The notes under the pieces: generated by a model
The model's database searches: none
Seen by the model: only the letters and a program-made list of their open reading frames with translations
What the model was told of the DNA's origin: nothing
Shown: one piece after another, positions 60,547 through 64,000 of the stretch
Numbering within the stretch: the stretch's first letter is position 1
Layout: every line of letters begins with the position of its first letter
Program-made: the position numbers and the translations under genes
Assembly (NCBI GenBank): GCA_963801105.1
Contig: CAWDDH010000003.1
Coordinates: 496,001-560,000 of the forward strand
Reading direction: 5' to 3'
DNA: 64,000 bases
DNA from: JAENVU01 sp963801105
Lineage (GTDB): Bacteria > Actinomycetota > Acidimicrobiia > IMCC26256 > JAENVU01

Positions 60547-62013
60547 TCACGGCATGAGGCCCTCGACGACGAGGTGGCGTTGGACCTGGCCGGTCGCCGC
60601 CGTACGCGGCAGCGAGTCCACCCACTCGACCCGGCGCGGCAGCTTGTACGCGGCGAGGCGTTCGGACGCGAACGACCGGAGGGTGCCGAGCTCCGGGAGC
60701 GGCCCGTCACCGGCCACCGGCACCAGGACCGCCACCACGATCTCGCCGTAGTCCGCGTCGGCGACGCCGACCACCGCGACGTCCGCCACCCGCGGGTGGG
60801 TCTGGAGCACCGACTCGACCTCGGCCGGGACCACGCTCTCACCACCGGTGCGGATCAGCGTGGTCGCCCGACCGACGATGCTGACGTAGCCCTCGCCATC
60901 GATCTCCGCGAGATCGCCCGTGCGGTACCAGCCGTCGACCAGGGCGGCCGCGGTCGCGGCGGCGTCGTCGAGATACCCGTCGAAGAGCAATGGTCCGGCG
61001 ACCTCGAGCTCGCCGGACTCGCGAAGCCGGGTCCGCGTGTGGATGCTCGGCACGCCGACCGAGCCCGGCTTCGCGTCGAAGTCGGCCTGCTCCAACGTCA
61101 TGACGTTCCCAGCCTCGGTCGAGCCGTAGAACACCCGTACCGTGGCCGCGGGCAGCGCCCGCCGGAGACGGTGCAGCAGCTCGAGCGGAGTCGCCGACGT
61201 GCCGGTGTCGGCGAAGCGCAGCGAGCGGAGCTCGTCGCGGTGGATCGCGCCGGCGTCCATCGCGTCGAGGATCCGGCGCCAGACCAGTGGGATGCAGTTC
61301 ATGCGCGTCGCCGAGTGCTCCCGGACGGCGGCCGCGAGCGCCGCCGGTTCGGTCGACTCCGGCAGGACGAGGACGTCGCGCGCCTGCCACTGCTGCATGC
61401 CGATCGTCCAGCCCGCCATGTGGAACAACGGGAACATGCAGACCGCCGCGCCGCGCGGCTCGAACTGCGCACCCGGGTGCGTGCGCAGCAGGTTCACCCG
61501 GTGGGACAGCACGGCCCCCTTGGGGCGACCGGTGCTCCCGCTCGTGAAGAACACGACGTGCGGAGCGTCCTCGGCGAGAGCGACGTCGGGATCGTCGTCG
61601 CGTTCCGCGCCGACCATCTCGTCGAGCGGAATCACGGGGACACCGAGACCCGCACCCAACGACGATGCGGCTTCGAGGCACTCCCCGTCCGCGACGATCG
61701 CCGCCGGACGGGCGATCCGGACGATGGGCTCCGCCTCGTCGGCGCCCAATGCGGGGTTCACGGGGACGAACACCGCTCCCGCCTTCGCCGCGGCGGCGAA
61801 GGCGACCACACCCTCCAGACGCGTCCCCGCCCACAGCACGACCCGGTCGCCGGGAGCGACCCCGTGGGCGTCGAGCACGGCGCGGCTGCCGTTCGCGAGC
61901 CGGTCGAGCCCGCCGAAGGTCAGCGCGTCCTCGCCGCGGACCACCGCGACGCGCCCGGGCACGGCACGCGCGCAGTTGCGAAACAGGTCACCGACGAGCA
62001 GCGGCGCCACCAC
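60547..62013 (-). CDS. AMP-dependent acyl-CoA ligase-like protein with altered A10 motif
   Basis: The protein has 488 residues with a good A3 motif VVFFTSGSTGRPKGAVLSH (about 153-171), FYGSTEAGNVM (A5), WYRTGDLAEIDGEGYVSIVG (A7) and RTTLIRTGGESVVPAEVE-type hinge sequence. The A10 motif reads LPRTAATGQVQRH. The lysine that is essential for adenylation in most members is Gln476 (codon CAG). The fold is intact, so the protein may have reduced or only the thioester-forming activity, or a non-enzymatic role. The GTG start has no clear ribosome site. Confidence 0.88.
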   Translation of the reverse strand: MVAPLLVGDLFRNCARAVPGRVAVVRGEDALTFGGLDRLANGSRAVLDAHGVAPGDRVVLWAGTRLEGVVAFAAAAKAGAVFVPVNPALGADEAEPIVRIARPAAIVADGECLEAASSLGAGLGVPVIPLDEMVGAERDDDPDVALAEDAPHVVFFTSGSTGRPKGAVLSHRVNLLRTHPGAQFEPRGAAVCMFPLFHMAGWTIGMQQWQARDVLVLPESTEPAALAAAVREHSATRMNCIPLVWRRILDAMDAGAIHRDELRSLRFADTGTSATPLELLHRLRRALPAATVRVFYGSTEAGNVMTLEQADFDAKPGSVGVPSIHTRTRLRESGELEVAGPLLFDGYLDDAAATAAALVDGWYRTGDLAEIDGEGYVSIVGRATTLIRTGGESVVPAEVESVLQTHPRVADVAVVGVADADYGEIVVAVLVPVAGDGPLPELGTLRSFASERLAAYKLPRRVEWVDSLPRTAATGQVQRHLVVEGLMP

Positions 62014-62102
62014 CGGTCAGTTCACCCGCTCTCGGCGCTGAACGCGTCGGGCCGCTCGGGCCCGCTCGCCCCTCGACGGAATACCCGTCTCGCCACGCTC
62101 GC

Positions 62103-62426
62103 TCAGTCCTTGAGCTCGACGATGATCTCGTGGAAGACCTCGGCGCCGACGTTCACCGCGGTCTCGATCCCGCCCCGTCGATGGAAGCTGAAGTCACCCG
62201 GCGCGACGGGTGCCTCGAGGTACGGGCCCCACGGGGTCGGCGAATCGGGCTCGGACTCCACCGCGACGCGGTCACCGTCGATCTGGACGAGGACGTGGTC
62301 GAGGTCATGGCGATGCAGCTCGCCCCGCTCGCCCGGCGCGAGCCGGACCTCCCAGATCCGCACCCGCGCGTTCTCGAACCGCAGCCGGGTCCCGACCGGC
62401 CCGAGGGCCCGCTCCGCGTCGCTCAT
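62103..62426 (-). CDS. small cupin-domain protein
   Basis: The protein has 107 residues. The cupin motif 1 region PGERGELHRHDLDHVLVQID contains the metal His residues, and DFSFHRRGGIETAVNVG is in the place of motif 2. It is a single-domain beta barrel that may act as a metal-dependent dioxygenase, isomerase or sensor. A GTG at 62430-62432 is possible. GGGAGG spaced 7 bases before the ATG at 62424-62426 makes that ATG the better start. Confidence 0.85.
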   Translation of the reverse strand: MSDAERALGPVGTRLRFENARVRIWEVRLAPGERGELHRHDLDHVLVQIDGDRVAVESEPDSPTPWGPYLEAPVAPGDFSFHRRGGIETAVNVGAEVFHEIIVELKD

Positions 62427-62533
62427 CGCCACATCCTCCCCCGGTCAAGTCGTCCGCCGGCGGCACGCTACCGGTCCTGGCACGATTGTGGACTTCCGTG
62501 CTCAACTGCCGCACCACCGACGACGGGAACACC

Positions 62534-63028
62534 ATGACGGACGAACTCCACCCGCTGCGGACCGTCGGGCTCGAGTTCCTCGACGCGGCGACCGTCCGCT
62601 TCGACTACGAAGCGACGCTGCCGGCACGGGTCGAGCGCGTGTTCGCGGCGATCAGCGCCGACCCGACCACATGGACCTGGTTCCCCGGCCTCGCCGACGC
62701 GCGCTATGACAGCGCGCCGCCCCACGGGGTCGGAACGAAGCGGTCGGTGGTCATGAACGGCACCCGCTACCGCGAGACGATCCTCGCGTGGGACCCTCCG
62801 GTGCGGTGGGCCTACCGCGTCGACGAGAGCAGCGACGCGACCTTCACCGCGCTGGCCGAGGACTGGCTCATCGAGCCGGACGCGAACGGCGCGGTGCTGC
62901 GCTGGCGGTTCGCGGTCGACCCGCAACCGAACCTCGTCGAGCTGATCGCCGGCGCCCGCGAGATGATCGGCGGCGTGTGGTCCGAGGCAATGGACGGGCT
63001 CGGCGCGCACCTGCGCGCCGAGAGCTGA
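62534..63028 (+). CDS. SRPBCC-family protein
   Basis: The protein has 164 residues of the START-like fold: FDYEATLPARVERVFAAISA, TWFPGLADARYDS, HGVGTKRSVVMNGTRYRETI and a C-terminal helix LIAGAREMIGGVWSEAMDGL. It would bind a hydrophobic molecule, for example a steroid or polyketide. It is related in fold to the small protein at 39264 but has a longer insertion. In-frame GTG codons exist further upstream, so the start is moderately sure. It lies divergent from the cupin and convergent with the thiolase. Confidence 0.85.
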   Translation: MTDELHPLRTVGLEFLDAATVRFDYEATLPARVERVFAAISADPTTWTWFPGLADARYDSAPPHGVGTKRSVVMNGTRYRETILAWDPPVRWAYRVDESSDATFTALAEDWLIEPDANGAVLRWRFAVDPQPNLVELIAGAREMIGGVWSEAMDGLGAHLRAES

Positions 63029-63049
63029 CGATCCCCCGATCAGGGTCGC

Positions 63050-64000
63050 TCAGGCGCGGCCGAGCACGAGCCCGCTCGTCGGCACGCCGGTCCCGGCGGT
63101 CACGAGCACGTGCTCGACGGCGGGCACCTGGTTGCACGACGTGCCGCGGACCTGGCGGACCGCCTCGGTGATGCCGTTCATCCCGTGGATGTACGCCTCG
63201 CCCAGCAGGCCACCGGCCGTGTTGATCGGCAGCTCGCCGCCGAGGGAGAGCCGCTCGACGGTGGCGTAGTCCTTCGCCTCGCCCCGCCCGCAGAATCCCA
63301 GCTCCTCGAGCTGCATCAACACGAACGGCGTGAAGTGGTCGTAGAGGAACGCGGTCGAGATGTCCGCGGGTGTGAGCCCCGACCCGGCCCAGAGCGTGCG
63401 GGCCACGTCGCCCATCTCGGGCAGTCCCGTCAGGTCGTCGCGGTAGTAGCTCGTCATCATCTCGCCGTCGTCGGTCGCCCCCTGGGCCGCAGCCGTGATG
63501 AGCGCCGGCGGCTGGCGGAGGTCGCGCGCCCGCTCCGCGCTCGTCACCACGATCGCTACGCCGCCGTCGCTCTCCTGGCAGCAGTCGAGCAGTCGCAGGA
63601 CCGGTTCGACGATCCAGCGCGACGCCTGGTGGTCCTCGATGGTGATCGGCCGCTCGTAGAACCACGCGGCCGGGTTGGTCGCCGCGTGCTTCCGGTCGAC
63701 GACGGCGACCGTTGCGAAGTCCTCGTTGGTCACCCCGTACTCATGCATGTACCGCCGCGCGTGCAGCGCGACCCAGGCGGCCGGGGTGAGCAGCCCGAAC
63801 GGCGCGTACCAGTCGAGCCATGGCGGCATCGTCGTGATGGACCGGCCCATGTCGCCGAAGCGCAGGCCCGACCGCTCGTTGAACGCGCGGTAGCAGACCA
63901 CGACCTCGGCGGCACCGGCGGCGATCGCGAACGCAGCCTGGGCCACCGTGCCGGCAGCAGCACCGCCGCCGTAGGGCACCCGGGTGAAGACCGAGAGCCT
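63050..64000 (-). CDS. thiolase-like / lipid-transfer (SCP-X type) protein, partial
   Basis: The last 316 codons of a thiolase-fold protein start beyond the window edge. VVVCYRAFNERSGLRFGDMG, RKHAATNPAAWFYERPITIE, DHFTPFVLMQLEELGFC, NTAGGLLGEAYIHGMNGITE and GTSCNQVPAVEHVLVTAGTG are typical of actinobacterial acetyl-CoA acetyltransferase/SCP-X thiolase and steroid-side-chain aldolase-like proteins. The His in EAYIHG and a Cys in GTSCN are in the usual C-terminal sites. The N-terminal nucleophile region is outside. Such proteins often pair with a DUF35 OB-fold partner, which may lie beyond the window. Confidence 0.88.
   Translation of the reverse strand, partial: RLSVFTRVPYGGGAAAGTVAQAAFAIAAGAAEVVVCYRAFNERSGLRFGDMGRSITTMPPWLDWYAPFGLLTPAAWVALHARRYMHEYGVTNEDFATVAVVDRKHAATNPAAWFYERPITIEDHQASRWIVEPVLRLLDCCQESDGGVAIVVTSAERARDLRQPPALITAAAQGATDDGEMMTSYYRDDLTGLPEMGDVARTLWAGSGLTPADISTAFLYDHFTPFVLMQLEELGFCGRGEAKDYATVERLSLGGELPINTAGGLLGEAYIHGMNGITEAVRQVRGTSCNQVPAVEHVLVTAGTGVPTSGLVLGRA

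Noticed and set aside
1..64000. tRNA, rRNA, riboswitch or mobile element genes
   Set aside because: I looked for cloverleaf arms, T-loop GGTTCGA with CCA-type ends, known riboswitch cores and transposase motifs. Isolated GGTTCGA-like strings (for example 1932-1938) lack the other arms.

Overview
The window is a gene-dense, high-G+C (about 70 percent by eye) chromosomal segment. It most resembles an actinobacterium of the Acidimicrobiia/Ilumatobacter type. That placement is an inference from gene content: maleylpyruvate-isomerase-like TIGR03084/TIGR03086 proteins of mycothiol-using actinobacteria, MMPL and TMEM175 membrane proteins, DUF2277, many acyl-CoA and SDR enzymes, and three 'DCHAG' amidohydrolases. 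There is no rRNA or other phylogenetic marker. I see no tRNA, rRNA, CRISPR, transposase, prophage or plasmid gene. No stretch longer than about 200 bases lacks a gene.

Layout. 1-10.1 kb: end of an MFS transporter, an acyl-CoA ligase, an alcohol dehydrogenase, a flotillin-like SPFH protein, a VIT-family protein, a YcaQ-like DNA glycosylase, an SDR, a secreted His/Cys-rich protein and an HhH-GPD protein. 10.1-15.4 kb: one very large secreted protein made of three propeller/PKD/DNRLRE units. 15.6-22.1 kb: a signalling island with a cyclic-nucleotide-binding protein, a receiver/HTH/cyclase hybrid, an ABC ATPase, a histidine kinase and two response regulators. 22.1-35.4 kb: mixed metabolism and hypothetical genes (FAD oxidoreductase, MMPL exporter, acyl-CoA dehydrogenase, methyltransferase, flavin/GAF proteins, hemerythrin). 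35.4-45.2 kb: a GH4 glycosidase divergent from a run of two arylsulfatases, an SRPBCC protein, a DHDPS-like aldolase, an ene-reductase, a DJ-1 protein and a siderophore-interacting flavoreductase. This looks like a catabolic cluster for a sulfated and glycosylated substrate. 45.2-48.9 kb: an ABC exporter and a TauE-like permease. 49.5-56.0 kb: a tightly coupled run of dehydrogenase, CMD protein, amidohydrolase, SDR, amidohydrolase, P450 and thioesterase, followed by a TetR regulator and an acyl-CoA dehydrogenase. This is the best candidate for an undescribed degradation pathway. 56.7-64 kb: a third DCHAG amidohydrolase, a cold-shock protein, a second acyl-CoA ligase lacking the usual A10 lysine, a cupin, an SRPBCC protein and a thiolase that runs off the end.

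Two features run through the whole window. First, about 19 places show a broken reading frame inside an otherwise conserved gene. Most can be repaired by one extra base or one lost CG dinucleotide, so they look like sequence errors rather than gene decay. Genes are therefore reported across these breaks. Second, many transcription units have a TANNNT -10 element only 6-9 bases before the start codon, the signature of leaderless mRNAs. It helps to decide several GTG and TTG starts.
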